Under the pieces are notes generated by a model. The model did no database searches. It was not told the DNA's origin and saw only the letters and a list, made by a program, of their open reading frames with translations. Of a stretch of 64,000 nucleotides of DNA, positions 16,094 through 24,214 are shown piece by piece. Within the stretch, counting starts at the first letter, position 1. Each line of letters opens with the position of its first letter. A program made the translations under genes and the position numbers. Source of the DNA: an uncultured Faecalibacterium sp. (GTDB lineage Bacteria; Bacillota; Clostridia; Oscillospirales; Ruminococcaceae); NCBI GenBank assembly GCA_900539945.1, contig UQDV01000006.1, positions 39,215 to 103,214 on the forward strand, in the 5' to 3' direction.

Positions 16094-17036
16094 ATTTCTT
16101 ATACTCCACGATCATGCCGCCCCAGGTCAGGCCGCCGCCAAAGCCGATGCAGGCGATCGTCTGCCCCGGCTGCAGCTGCCCGGTCTCGGCCAGCTCGTTC
16201 AGGGCTACCGGGATGCTGGCGGCGCTGGTGTTGCCGTGGCGGTCCATGTTCTTGTAGAATTTGGCCGGGTCGGCGTGCAGAGCCCGCACACAGTGGTCGA
16301 TGATGCGGCTGTTGGCCTGATGACAGACCACCCAGTCTACCTCGTCCAGCGTCTTGCCGGTCTCGTCCAGCACCGTGTGCAGGCAGCGGGGCAGGGCATC
16401 CACCGCAAAGCGGAACACTGCTTTGCCGTCCATGGTGATGGGGGCAGAACCGTTCCGGTCCGGCCCACCGGCGTGCAGGACGTCGCTGCCCCGGGCCCCC
16501 AGCGTGAGGGCAAAGGGGGTGTCGGCCAGCCGGAAGATGGCCGCCCCGGCTCCGTCCCCGAAGAGGACGCAGGTGGAGCGGTCGGCGGGGTCCATCAGGC
16601 GGGAAAGGGCTTCGCACCCGATGACCAGGGCGTACTGCCCGCCCAGCGTGGCCAGCAGGCCCCGCGCCACAGCAGTGCCGTACAAAAAGCCGGAGCAGGC
16701 CGCGTTGACGTCCAGCGCAGGCCGGTTTTCCGGCAGGCCCAGCGCCGCCTGTACCTGACAGGCCACACTGGGGGTGGCGTCCGGGGCCGACAGGGTGGCG
16801 CACACGCAGCAGGCGATGTCTGCCGGGGCAAGGCCGCTGCGCTGCAGCGCCTGTTTTGCGGCGGCAATGGCCAGCGTGGCGGCGGATTCGTCCGCGGTGC
16901 ACCAGTGCCGGGTACGGATGCCGGTGCGGGAGGTGATCCACGCGTCACTGGTGTCCACGGTGCGGCTGAGCTCTTCGTTCGTGACCGTCCGGCCGGGCAG
17001 CGCCCCGCCGGTGGCTATCAGCTGGAAGCCCTTCAT
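16092..17036 (-). CDS. fabH: 3-oxoacyl-ACP synthase III FabH
   Basis: A 314-residue initiating condensing enzyme joining an acyl-CoA primer to malonyl-ACP. The start MKGFQLIATGGALPG is set by its overlap with the accA stop (ATGA); the apparent longer frame is an out-of-frame shadow of accA. The triad is visible: Cys in VNAACSGFLYG (about residue 110), His in VCHQANSRIIDH (about 240) and Asn in HGNTSAASIP (about 270). The length is normal. Primer preference (straight or branched) cannot be read from these motifs. Confidence 0.95.
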   Translation of the reverse strand: MKGFQLIATGGALPGRTVTNEELSRTVDTSDAWITSRTGIRTRHWCTADESAATLAIAAAKQALQRSGLAPADIACCVCATLSAPDATPSVACQVQAALGLPENRPALDVNAACSGFLYGTAVARGLLATLGGQYALVIGCEALSRLMDPADRSTCVLFGDGAGAAIFRLADTPFALTLGARGSDVLHAGGPDRNGSAPITMDGKAVFRFAVDALPRCLHTVLDETGKTLDEVDWVVCHQANSRIIDHCVRALHADPAKFYKNMDRHGNTSAASIPVALNELAETGQLQPGQTIACIGFGGGLTWGGMIVEYKK

Positions 17037-17986
17037 GCGTTCCTCATTTCTCCGATCTGGCGGTATTTCTTGTAGCGCTGGTCGGCAAGGGCCCGGCCGT
17101 TCATGCGGCACAGCTCTTTCAGGTGTGCCCGCAGGGCGGCGTCCAGATGCTCGAACAGAGCTGCGTGCCCGCGCTGGGCACCGCCCACCGGCTCCGGGAT
17201 CACTTCCTCCACGATGCCGTCCTGGTACAGGTCCTGTGCGGTCAGCTTCATCATCTCGCAGGCTTCGCCGCTGCGGGAGGCGTCCTTCCACAGGATGCTG
17301 GCAAAGCCCTCGGGGCTCAGCACCGAATAGACGGCGTTTTCCAGCATGAGGATGTGGTTTGCCACACCCAGCGCCAGCGCACCGCCGGAGGAACCCTCGC
17401 CGGTGACCACGGCAACGACCGGCACGGTCAGGCCGCTCATCTCCATCAGGTTGCGGGCGATGGCCTCGCCCTGGCCGCGCTCCTCGGCGTCCTTGCCGGG
17501 GTAAGCGCCCGGCGTGTCGATGAACGTGATAATGGGCCGACCGAACTTCTCGGCCTGCTTCATCAGGCGCAGGGCCTTGCGGTAGCCCTCCGGCCCCGGC
17601 ATGCCGAAGTTGCAGGCCAGATTCTCCTCCAGCGAGGAGCCCTTGCGGTGACCGATGACGGTCACCGGCATGCCGTGGAAGCGGGCCACACCGCCCAGGA
17701 TGGCGGGGTCCTCCTTGCACTGGCGGTCACCCCGCTGCTCAAAGAAGTCGGTGAACAGGGCGGAGATGGTCTCGTCAATGTGGGGGCGGTCCGGGTGCCG
17801 GGCCAGAAAGACCCGGTCCTCGGCGGTCAGCGGGCCGCAGGCACGCAGGATCTCGTCCTCCTCTACGGCAAGCTCTGCCAGCTCGGCGGCGTGGGCCGTG
17901 ATGGCGTCCATGTCGTCGCCGCTGCCCTTCAGGGCGTTGATCTGTGCATCCAGCGGAGCCAGCTGCTCCAGAATTTCCTTGATCAT
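17033..17986 (-). CDS. accA: Acetyl-CoA carboxylase carboxyltransferase subunit alpha
   Basis: A 317-residue carboxyltransferase alpha chain, pairing with AccD to move CO2 from biotin to acetyl-CoA and form malonyl-CoA. The signature blocks FGMPGPEGYRKALRLMKQAEKFGRPIITF (in part), DTPGAYPG, GEGSSGGALALGVA and MLENAVYSVLSPEGFASILWKD are all present. The N-terminal 60 residues form the usual helical region. It overlaps accD and fabH by four bases each. The biotin carrier and biotin carboxylase genes (accB, accC) are not in this window. Confidence 0.96.
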   Translation of the reverse strand: MIKEILEQLAPLDAQINALKGSGDDMDAITAHAAELAELAVEEDEILRACGPLTAEDRVFLARHPDRPHIDETISALFTDFFEQRGDRQCKEDPAILGGVARFHGMPVTVIGHRKGSSLEENLACNFGMPGPEGYRKALRLMKQAEKFGRPIITFIDTPGAYPGKDAEERGQGEAIARNLMEMSGLTVPVVAVVTGEGSSGGALALGVANHILMLENAVYSVLSPEGFASILWKDASRSGEACEMMKLTAQDLYQDGIVEEVIPEPVGGAQRGHAALFEHLDAALRAHLKELCRMNGRALADQRYKKYRQIGEMRNA

Positions 17987-18855
17987 TCGTGTTTTCCTCC
18001 CACATGAAGCTGCAGCACCCGGATCAGGGTGTCGCGCAGCTGGTCGCGGGGCACCACCTGATCCACAAAGCCGTGCTCCAACTGGAACTCGCTGCGCTGG
18101 AACCCGGCGGGCAGCTTTTCGCCGATGGTCTGCTCAATGACGCGGGGCCCGGCAAAGCCGATCAGCGCCCCCGGCTCGGCCAGCATGATGTCGCCCAGGC
18201 TTGCAAAGCTGGCGGTCACGCCGCCGGTGGTGGGGTGGGTGAGCACGCTGACGTACAGCCCGCCTCTGGCGGAAAAGCGCTGGATGGCGGCGCTGGTCTT
18301 GGCCATCTGCATCAGGCTGAAAATGCCCTCCTGCATGCGGGCACCGCCGCTGGCCGAGAAGATGACCAGCGGCAGGCGTTTGGCTGCGGCGTACTCCACC
18401 GCGCGGGTGATCTTTTCGCCCACGGCGGTGCTCATGCTGCCCATGAAAAACCGGCTGTCCAGCACGGCAGCCACACAGGCCACCCCGCCGATGCGGCCGG
18501 TCGCCGTGACGGCGGCTTCGCGCAGGCCGGTCTTGTTCTGGGCGGCGGTCAGCTTTTCCGGGTAGCCGGGGAACCGGAGCACATCCTGCGGAGGCAGGTC
18601 GGCGTCCAGCTCCCGGAAGCTGCCGTGGTCCAGCACCAGACTAAGCCGGTAGTAGCCGCCGATGGGCATGTGATAGCCGCAGTTGGGGCAGACGTAAAGG
18701 CTGCGGGTCCAGATGGTGCGGGTGGCGCGGCGGCCGCACTGTTTGCACTCCACGAACTGGGGTTCATGCCAGACGGCCCCGGCATCCCGCCGGGCTTTCA
18801 GCTGGAACGTGCGTTCCCGCATCCGGCCGGGGAACAGGTCTCGGATCTCGTTCAT
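17983..18855 (-). CDS. accD: Acetyl-CoA carboxylase carboxyltransferase subunit beta
   Basis: A 290-residue beta chain. It begins with a Cys4 zinc ribbon (CKQCGRR...YVCPNCGYH, about residues 38-60) followed by the crotonase-like carboxyltransferase domain with SASGGARMQEGIFSLMQMAKTS and HPTTGGVTASFA. A GFAGPRVIEQT segment near residue 225 is typical. It forms the alpha2beta2 carboxyltransferase with the AccA encoded next (4-nt overlap). It starts 11 nt after acpP, placing carrier protein and malonyl-CoA supply at the head of the operon. Confidence 0.96.
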   Translation of the reverse strand: MNEIRDLFPGRMRERTFQLKARRDAGAVWHEPQFVECKQCGRRATRTIWTRSLYVCPNCGYHMPIGGYYRLSLVLDHGSFRELDADLPPQDVLRFPGYPEKLTAAQNKTGLREAAVTATGRIGGVACVAAVLDSRFFMGSMSTAVGEKITRAVEYAAAKRLPLVIFSASGGARMQEGIFSLMQMAKTSAAIQRFSARGGLYVSVLTHPTTGGVTASFASLGDIMLAEPGALIGFAGPRVIEQTIGEKLPAGFQRSEFQLEHGFVDQVVPRDQLRDTLIRVLQLHVGGKHE

Positions 18856-18866
18856 GGTGTTCTGCC

Positions 18867-19094
18867 TCAGACGTGTGCGGTGATGTAGTTGTAGATGTCG
18901 CCCACGGTCTTGAGCTTTGCCAGCTCCTCGTCGGGCACGGACACGCCGCAGGCATCCTCCAGGGCCATGTTCAGCTCCACGGCATCCAGGCTGTCGGCCT
19001 CCAGATCCTCGGTCAGGCTGGCCTCCATAGTCACCTTGTCCTCATCGCAGTTCAGGGTATCGACAACGATCTTCTTCATTTCTTCAAACGTCAT
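18867..19094 (-). CDS. acpP: Acyl carrier protein
   Basis: A 75-residue acidic carrier protein. The phosphopantetheine attachment Ser lies in the canonical EADSLDAVELNMALED motif (about residue 36). It shuttles acyl chains between all the Fab enzymes encoded after it. It is the first gene of the operon, with an AAAGGAGAA ribosome site and the promoter at 19166-19193, so the carrier is made at the highest level. Its length and charge are typical. Confidence 0.97.
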   Translation of the reverse strand: MTFEEMKKIVVDTLNCDEDKVTMEASLTEDLEADSLDAVELNMALEDACGVSVPDEELAKLKTVGDIYNYITAHV

Positions 19095-19128
19095 GGTAGT
19101 GTTCTCCTTTTGTATGTTGGATGTTTTT

Positions 19129-19209
19129 AAATAGCTAAAATGTTTGAGTAATTCGGAACACGACCATTATAGCCGAATCGTTGGATAAGTCAACAAAAAT
19201 AACTAAAAT
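19129..19209 (-). promoter_or_regulatory. Promoter of the fatty acid operon flanked by two AAATARCTAAAAT repeats
   Basis: On the minus strand, TTGACT (19188-19193), a 16-nt spacer and TATAAT (19166-19171). Read on the plus strand, AAATAGCTAAAAT occurs at 19129-19141 (about +25) and AAATAACTAAAAT at 19197-19209 (just upstream of the -35). The paired direct repeats are candidate operator halves; they do not match a FabT or FapR consensus I can confirm. Confidence 0.6.
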
Positions 19210-19294
19210 AATTTATCTTTTACAGTTCTGACACACTTTCCTTCCTTTTTATAATGCACGGTACAGGCGGCGGTCTGCGCACAAAACCCATTGA

Positions 19295-19432
19295 CACGAT
19301 GTGGTGGCGCTGGCCATCGCGGTCATGATCGGTGACGGCTGCTGTGCCTTCGGCAGCATCAGCCTTGGGCAGGACGAAGTGCACCGCGCAAAGCAGAGCG
19401 TGGGCAACGCGGTGGTGCTGTGCGCAGAATGA
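19295..19432 (+). pseudogene. MATE exporter remnant (N-terminal fragment)
   Basis: One plus-strand frame reads VALAIAVMIGDGCCAFGSISLG, then an AKQSVGNAVVLC segment and a stop, which matches the TM1-TM2 region of MATE family multidrug exporters (GDG...SISLG...A..SVGNAVVL). A stop codon lies just upstream of the match and no ribosome site or start is visible, so only a fragment of about 45 codons survives. It lies 180 nt before an intact MATE gene in the same direction. It is best read as the decayed relic of a second MATE copy; the open frame on the opposite strand is its shadow. Confidence 0.65.
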
Positions 19433-19478
19433 CCAATTCTTCCGGCAAAAAACTGGAAATGTTGATGCAATGCAAATC

Positions 19479-19507
19479 TTGTAAAATGCGCTTGCCTCGG
19501 CTATAAT
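19479..19507 (+). promoter_or_regulatory. Promoter of the MATE gene
   Basis: TTGTAA, 17-nt spacer, perfect TATAAT (19502-19507). Confidence 0.7.
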
Positions 19508-19526
19508 ATCTTTCATGTATGTACAC

Positions 19527-19558
19527 AACGTCCTGCCTCTTTCCGGCAGGGCGTTTTT
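19527..19558 (+). terminator. Leader terminator/attenuator before the MATE gene
   Basis: AACG-x-CCTGCC pairs with GGCAGG-x-CGTT and is followed by five T residues. It lies only about 13 nt after the expected transcription start and 54 nt before the MATE start codon, so it would stop most transcripts unless bypassed. Confidence 0.6.
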
Positions 19559-19611
19559 CACGGCAAAAATGCAGAGCAACGGCTCTTTTTTGCATGGATG
19601 GGAGGAAACCT

Positions 19612-20976
19612 ATGACCAAGGATATGACGCAGGGCAGCCCGCTGAAGCTGATCCTTGCCTTTGCAGTGCCGCTGATGCTGGGCAGCCTGTTCCAGCAGTT
19701 CTACAACCTGGCCGACACCATCATCGTGGGCCGCTTTGTGGGCGTGGAAGCGCTGGCGGCCGTGGGCAGCGTGGGCGGCCTGAACTATCTGGTGCTGGGC
19801 TTTGTCAACGGCATTGCCTGCGGCTTTTCCATCCCCATCTCCTGGACCTTCGGTGCCAAGGACTATAAAGAGATGCGCCGCTACACGGCCAACACCGTGT
19901 GGCTGTCGCTGCTGTTTGCGGCGGTGCTCACGGTGGTCACCGTGGCGCTCACCCGCGCCGTGCTGGTGTGGACCAACACCCCTGCCAACATCATCGACCT
20001 GGCCGATGTCTACATCCGCACCATTTTTGCGGGCATCCCCCTCACCTTATTATATAATGTCACCAGTGCCCTGATGCGCGCGCTGGGCGACAGCAAGCGC
20101 CCGCTGTTCTTCCTGCTGGTGGCCAGCTTTCTGAACATCGGGCTGGACCTTGCCTGCATCATCGTGTTTGATATGGGCGTGTTCGGCGCGGCCTTTGCCA
20201 CCGTGTTCAGTCAGGGCGTGGCCGGTGTGGGCAGCCTGCTGTACATCCTGCGCCACTACCATGAGCTGCGCTGGAGCAAGGACGAAGGCGCGTTCAGCCT
20301 GCCCCACTGTGCAAAGCTGTGCAGCATGGGCATCCCCATGGGCCTGCAGTGCAGCATCACGGCCATTGGCAGCGTGGTGCTGCAGGGTGCCGTGAACGGT
20401 CTGGGCAGCGACATCGTGGCCGCACAGACCGCCGGCAGCAAGGCGGCGCAGTTCCTCAGCGTGCCGCTGGAGAGCATCGGCACCGCCATGACCACCTACG
20501 CCAGCCAGAACATGGGCGCCAACGACCTCAAGCGGGTGGACCGGGGCGTGCACACCGCCCTGGGCATTGGCTGCGTGTACAGTGTGGCCTCCTTTTTGAT
20601 CCTCCGGGTGCTGGATAAGGCCCTCATCGGCCTGTTCCTGGAGCCGGGAGAGACTGCCATCATGGCCAACGCCCAGAGTTTTATTTTCTGGAACAGCGTG
20701 TTCTACATCCCGCTGGCGGTGCTCATCATCTATCGCTACACCATCCAGGGGCTGGGCCATTCGGGCCTTGCCATGTTCGCCGGGGTGGCCGAGATGGTGG
20801 CCCGCGCCATGGTGGGCTTCTGGTTCGTGCCGCTGTGGGGTTACTTTGCGGCCTGCATCGCAAGCCCGGTGGCATGGTTCTTTGCCTGCTTCTTCCTGAT
20901 CCCGGCCTACATCGTGGTGCGCAAGCGCCTGCAGAACGAAAAACAGGCCGATGCGCAGCAGGCGGCAAGGGCCTGA
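19612..20976 (+). CDS. MATE family efflux transporter
   Basis: A 454-residue, twelve-span membrane exporter of the MATE family, which drives drugs or metabolites out of the cell using Na+ or H+ gradients. The start MTKDMTQGSPLKLIL follows a GGAGG site; upstream codons in the frame lie in the leader hairpin. The N-terminal PLMLGSLFQQFYNLADTIIVGR and VGSVGGLNYLVLGF blocks and the second-half GSKAAQFLSVPLESIGTAM motif are typical of the NorM/DinF-like group. The C-terminus is charged and cytosolic. Substrate is unknown. It ends 19 nt before a strong bidirectional terminator. Confidence 0.93.
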   Translation: MTKDMTQGSPLKLILAFAVPLMLGSLFQQFYNLADTIIVGRFVGVEALAAVGSVGGLNYLVLGFVNGIACGFSIPISWTFGAKDYKEMRRYTANTVWLSLLFAAVLTVVTVALTRAVLVWTNTPANIIDLADVYIRTIFAGIPLTLLYNVTSALMRALGDSKRPLFFLLVASFLNIGLDLACIIVFDMGVFGAAFATVFSQGVAGVGSLLYILRHYHELRWSKDEGAFSLPHCAKLCSMGIPMGLQCSITAIGSVVLQGAVNGLGSDIVAAQTAGSKAAQFLSVPLESIGTAMTTYASQNMGANDLKRVDRGVHTALGIGCVYSVASFLILRVLDKALIGLFLEPGETAIMANAQSFIFWNSVFYIPLAVLIIYRYTIQGLGHSGLAMFAGVAEMVARAMVGFWFVPLWGYFAACIASPVAWFFACFFLIPAYIVVRKRLQNEKQADAQQAARA

Positions 20977-20994
20977 GCGTTTCCGATTTAAAAC

Positions 20995-21033
20995 AAAAGG
21001 GCTGCTGCACAGCATTTGTGCAGCAGCCCTTTT
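20995..21033. terminator. Bidirectional terminator between MATE and the 21055 lipoprotein
   Basis: AAAGGGCTGCTGCACA pairs with TGTGCAGCAGCCCTTT over a 5-nt loop; T-tracts on both strands serve the converging genes. Confidence 0.93.
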
Positions 21034-21054
21034 TCGATGCAAGTTGGTTGAGAC

Positions 21055-21540
21055 TTAGTTCTCCGGTGCAGCGAAGGCGATGGGGGTAGCGCCTGCAGCG
21101 GCGTCCACGCTCTTCAGAGAGAGCGGGGTGGTCTCGTAGTGCAGGGTCTCGAAGGTCTGGGTCTGGCCGTCCTCGGTGGTAAACTCCAGCACATAGGTCA
21201 CGTCAGCCTGCTTGTCGGCCTCCACGTCGCGGGTGATGACCACGCTGTCGCCGTCAGCCAGGCCCTCACCGGCCAGGTTGTCGCCCTTGTCCTCGGCGCC
21301 GACTTCGTACAGGTACAGGTCGGTGACGGTGGAACCGGTGGTGTTGTACACGGTGTACTCGGCAGTGGTGGGCTCAGCGGCCTCGCTGGAAGCAGCCTCA
21401 GAGCTTGCAGCCTCGCTGGATGCGGCAGCAGAAGATGCCACAGAAGAGGAAGCAGCGGTGGAAGAGGAGCTGCCGCAGGCGGTCATGCCCACAGCCAGTG
21501 CCAGAGCGGCAGCAACGATAGCAACATTCTTGAGTTTCAT
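21055..21540 (-). CDS. Lipoprotein with Ser/Ala/Glu repeat linker
   Basis: A 161-residue secreted lipoprotein. It has a signal peptide with lipobox MTAC (Cys22), then a low-complexity tether to about residue 56 that contains three tandem SSEAA units, and then a compact C-terminal domain (TAEYTVYNTTGSTVTDLYLYE...) rich in beta-forming residues. The tether probably carries the domain across the cell wall. No known enzyme motif was found, so its function is unknown. It has its own promoter at 21617-21645 and a GC-rich leader hairpin (CAACCC/GGGTTG), and shares a terminator with the MATE gene. Confidence 0.75.
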   Translation of the reverse strand: MKLKNVAIVAAALALAVGMTACGSSSSTAASSSVASSAAASSEAASSEAASSEAAEPTTAEYTVYNTTGSTVTDLYLYEVGAEDKGDNLAGEGLADGDSVVITRDVEADKQADVTYVLEFTTEDGQTQTFETLHYETTPLSLKSVDAAAGATPIAFAAPEN

Positions 21541-21616
21541 GCGAAATACTCCTTTGATCTTTTTTCGTTCTTCTCATTTCAACCCAACCAACCGGGTGGG
21601 CGGGTTGTTGAGGTTG

Positions 21617-21645
21617 ATTATACGCAAGATTCGACAAAAAATCAA
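21617..21645 (-). promoter_or_regulatory. Promoter of the 21055 lipoprotein
   Basis: On the minus strand: TTGATT, 17-nt spacer, perfect TATAAT. The leader contains a CAACCC/GGGTTG hairpin before the ribosome site. Confidence 0.75.
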
Positions 21646-21870
21646 GTCTCATGTCGGCATTTTTCACGATGAAACAGGAACTGTTACCATTTTGACATGA
21701 ATTTGCCACAATTTAGCAGAGACTAACTTGAAGTTCCGTCCTGCTGCACCGGCGCATCCGGGACGCAGCACCGCCGTGGCGGGTGCCGCATTTTTGCCCC
21801 ATCTCCCGATTTACAAATCTGCCGAAAAAGGCTATACTATAAATAATTATGCAAACAGGGAGGTGAGCAG

Positions 21871-24096
21871 ATGGCAGAACAGGAGCTGGAACAGCTGGAA
21901 GGCACGGTGGAAGATATCATCTACGAGAACGCCGACAACGGCTACACCGTGTTCGAAGTGTCCGGCGGCGGGGTCATCACCGTGGTGTGCGGCGTCGTGG
22001 GGGAGCTGCACGCCGGGGAGAGCGTCATCTGCCGCGGCCGGTACGAGAACCACGCCACCTACGGCCGGCAGTTCCACGCCCAGGAGTGCGAGACGGACAT
22101 GCCCAAGGATCTGGAAGCCGTGTACGCCTTCCTTGCCAGCCGGTCGCTGCCCTACATCGGGGCCAAGACGGCGGACAAGATCATCGACCTGTTCGGGGCC
22201 GAGGCGCTGGAGGTCATTGCCAACGACCCCGCCCGGCTCACGCAGGTGCCCGGCATCTCGCCGGACAAGGCCGACCGCATCCAGCAGGAGTTCAAGCGGA
22301 TGTTCGGCATGCGGGAGCTCATCGCCTATCTGGCACAGTTCGAGATCGGCCCCCGCAAGGCCATGGAGGTGTTCCGGGCGTTCGGGCCGGGGGCCATGCA
22401 GGCGATTTCGGCCAACCCCTACCTGCTGTGCGGGGAGCCGCTGCAGCTGGACTTCCGCCACGCCGACAGCATCGCCCAGTATTACCACATGGAGGGCGAC
22501 TGCGCCCAGCGGCTGGAAGCCGCTCTGCTGCGCACTTTGCGCCACAACGCGGGCAACGGCCACACCTGCCTGCCCCGGGCCCAGCTGCTGGAAACCGCCT
22601 CCAACTTCATCCACCAGCCGCCGGAAAAGCTGGCCCGTGCGCTGGACAAGTGCATCGAGACCGAAGAACTCTGCGTGAAGATGTTCGACGGCGTGCCCTA
22701 CATCTACCTGCCGGACCTTCTGGCCGCCGAGCAGGACATTGCCCACCGGCTGGCCATTCTGGCCCGGCGGGGCAAGAACACCGCCCGTGACCTGGACCGG
22801 AACCTGCAGGTGCTGGAACTGACCCAGGGCTTTGCCTATGCGCCGCTGCAGCGGGAAGCCATCCGCAAGGCCATGACCGAGAACTGTTTGGTGCTCACCG
22901 GCGGCCCCGGCACCGGCAAGACCACCACCGTGAACGCCATCCTGCAATTGCTGGAAAATCAGGCCGAGCGGGTGGCCCTGTGTGCCCCCACGGGCCGGGC
23001 CGCCAAACGGCTGAGCGAGCTCACCGGCCGCAAGGCCAGCACCATCCACCGCCTGTTGGAGGTGGACTATACCGGCGGCGTGGTCAGCTTCATCCACAAC
23101 GACAAGAACCTGCTCAAGTGCGATGTGGTCATTCTGGACGAGATGAGCATGGTGGACGTCAAGCTGTTTCAGGCGCTGGTCACCGCCCTGCGTTACAGCT
23201 GCCGCATCATTATGGTGGGCGACGCCGACCAGCTGCCCAGCGTGGGCCCCGGCAACCTGCTGGGCGAGATCATCCGCTCCGGGTGCGTGCCCACCGTCTG
23301 CCTCAACGAGATCTTCCGGCAGGCCAAACGCAGCCTCATCGTGGAAAATGCCCACCACATCATCTGCGGCGAGCCGCTGCAGAAGGGCGGCAAAACGGAC
23401 GATTTCTTCTTCCTCGAAGCGGACGGCGACGCCGCCCAGAAGCTGGTGTGCGACCTGGTCACCACCCGGCTGCCCCGCAGCTATGGGTTCGACCCCGTGC
23501 GGGACATTCAGGTGCTTTGCCCCACAAAGCTGGGCCCCACCGGCACCCAGGCGCTGAACGTGGAGCTGCAGAACCTGCTCAATCCGGAGCAGAAGGGCAA
23601 ACCCCAGCTGCAGAGCGCGGCCCGGGTGTTCCGGGTGGGCGACAAGGTGATGCAGGTGCGCAACAACTACGAGATCGTCTGGCAGCGCATCGGCGGGGAA
23701 CAGGGCGTGGGAGCCTACAACGGCGACATCGGCATCGTGGAGAGCATCAACACCAGGGAGCGCTCCATGGTGGTGCGCATGGACGACCGGCGGCTGGTGT
23801 ACCCGGCCGAGAACCTCAACGAACTGGAGATCGCCTACGCCATCACGGTGCACAAGAGCCAGGGCAGCGAGTTCCCGGCGGTGATTTTGCCGGTGGCGCA
23901 GGTGCCGCCCCGCCTGTGTTACCGCAACCTGTTCTACACCGGCGTCACCCGCGCACGCAAGCTGTGCATCGTGGCGGGCCGGCGGGACGTGGCCAACCGC
24001 ATGATGAGCAATGTGCGCCAGAACCTGCGTTACAGCGGCCTGTGCGCCCTGCTGCAGGCGGAGCTGCCGCCGGAGCAGGTGCGTGTGGAGGAATGA
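21871..24096 (+). CDS. recD2: RecD2-type ATP-dependent DNA helicase
   Basis: A 741-residue SF1B helicase of the RecD2/YrrC type, a 5'-3' helicase that acts without RecBC in DNA repair and replication restart. The N-terminal third has the OB-like and helix-hairpin-helix region (PYIGAKTADKIIDLFG, VPGISPDKADRIQ). Walker A LTGGPGTGKTTT lies at about residue 342, motif Ia is CAPTGRAAKRLSELTG, Walker B is VVILDEMSMVD, and the C-terminal AYAITVHKSQGSEFPAVILP and FYTGVTRARKLCIVAG close the fold. The length fits the family. A GGGAGGTGAG site precedes the start, with a modest promoter (TTACAA, 16 nt, TATACT) near 21812-21839. Confidence 0.95.
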   Translation: MAEQELEQLEGTVEDIIYENADNGYTVFEVSGGGVITVVCGVVGELHAGESVICRGRYENHATYGRQFHAQECETDMPKDLEAVYAFLASRSLPYIGAKTADKIIDLFGAEALEVIANDPARLTQVPGISPDKADRIQQEFKRMFGMRELIAYLAQFEIGPRKAMEVFRAFGPGAMQAISANPYLLCGEPLQLDFRHADSIAQYYHMEGDCAQRLEAALLRTLRHNAGNGHTCLPRAQLLETASNFIHQPPEKLARALDKCIETEELCVKMFDGVPYIYLPDLLAAEQDIAHRLAILARRGKNTARDLDRNLQVLELTQGFAYAPLQREAIRKAMTENCLVLTGGPGTGKTTTVNAILQLLENQAERVALCAPTGRAAKRLSELTGRKASTIHRLLEVDYTGGVVSFIHNDKNLLKCDVVILDEMSMVDVKLFQALVTALRYSCRIIMVGDADQLPSVGPGNLLGEIIRSGCVPTVCLNEIFRQAKRSLIVENAHHIICGEPLQKGGKTDDFFFLEADGDAAQKLVCDLVTTRLPRSYGFDPVRDIQVLCPTKLGPTGTQALNVELQNLLNPEQKGKPQLQSAARVFRVGDKVMQVRNNYEIVWQRIGGEQGVGAYNGDIGIVESINTRERSMVVRMDDRRLVYPAENLNELEIAYAITVHKSQGSEFPAVILPVAQVPPRLCYRNLFYTGVTRARKLCIVAGRRDVANRMMSNVRQNLRYSGLCALLQAELPPEQVRVEE

Positions 24097-24134
24097 AGGC
24101 TGCAAAACTTGTATACTTTTTGCCGCAACTATGT

Positions 24135-24179
24135 TATACTGAACTCTGATCTGATTTTTGCCCGCCCGGCGGGCTTTTT
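24135..24179 (+). promoter_or_regulatory. mreB promoter overlapping the recD2 terminator
   Basis: An extended -10 (TG-T-TATACT, 24135-24140) is followed about 20 nt later by a terminator, GCCCGCC/GGCGGGC with five T residues (24160-24179). The hairpin can terminate recD2, but transcripts starting at this -10 would also have to pass it to reach mreB at 24215. Confidence 0.6.
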
Positions 24180-24214
24180 ACGATAGAGGCACAAGAGAAA
24201 GGAACGAACGACTT

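Noticed and set aside
19220..19579. A 119-codon minus-strand frame between acpP and the MATE gene
   Set aside because: It runs opposite the MATE remnant and covers the MATE promoter and leader terminator; no ribosome site.
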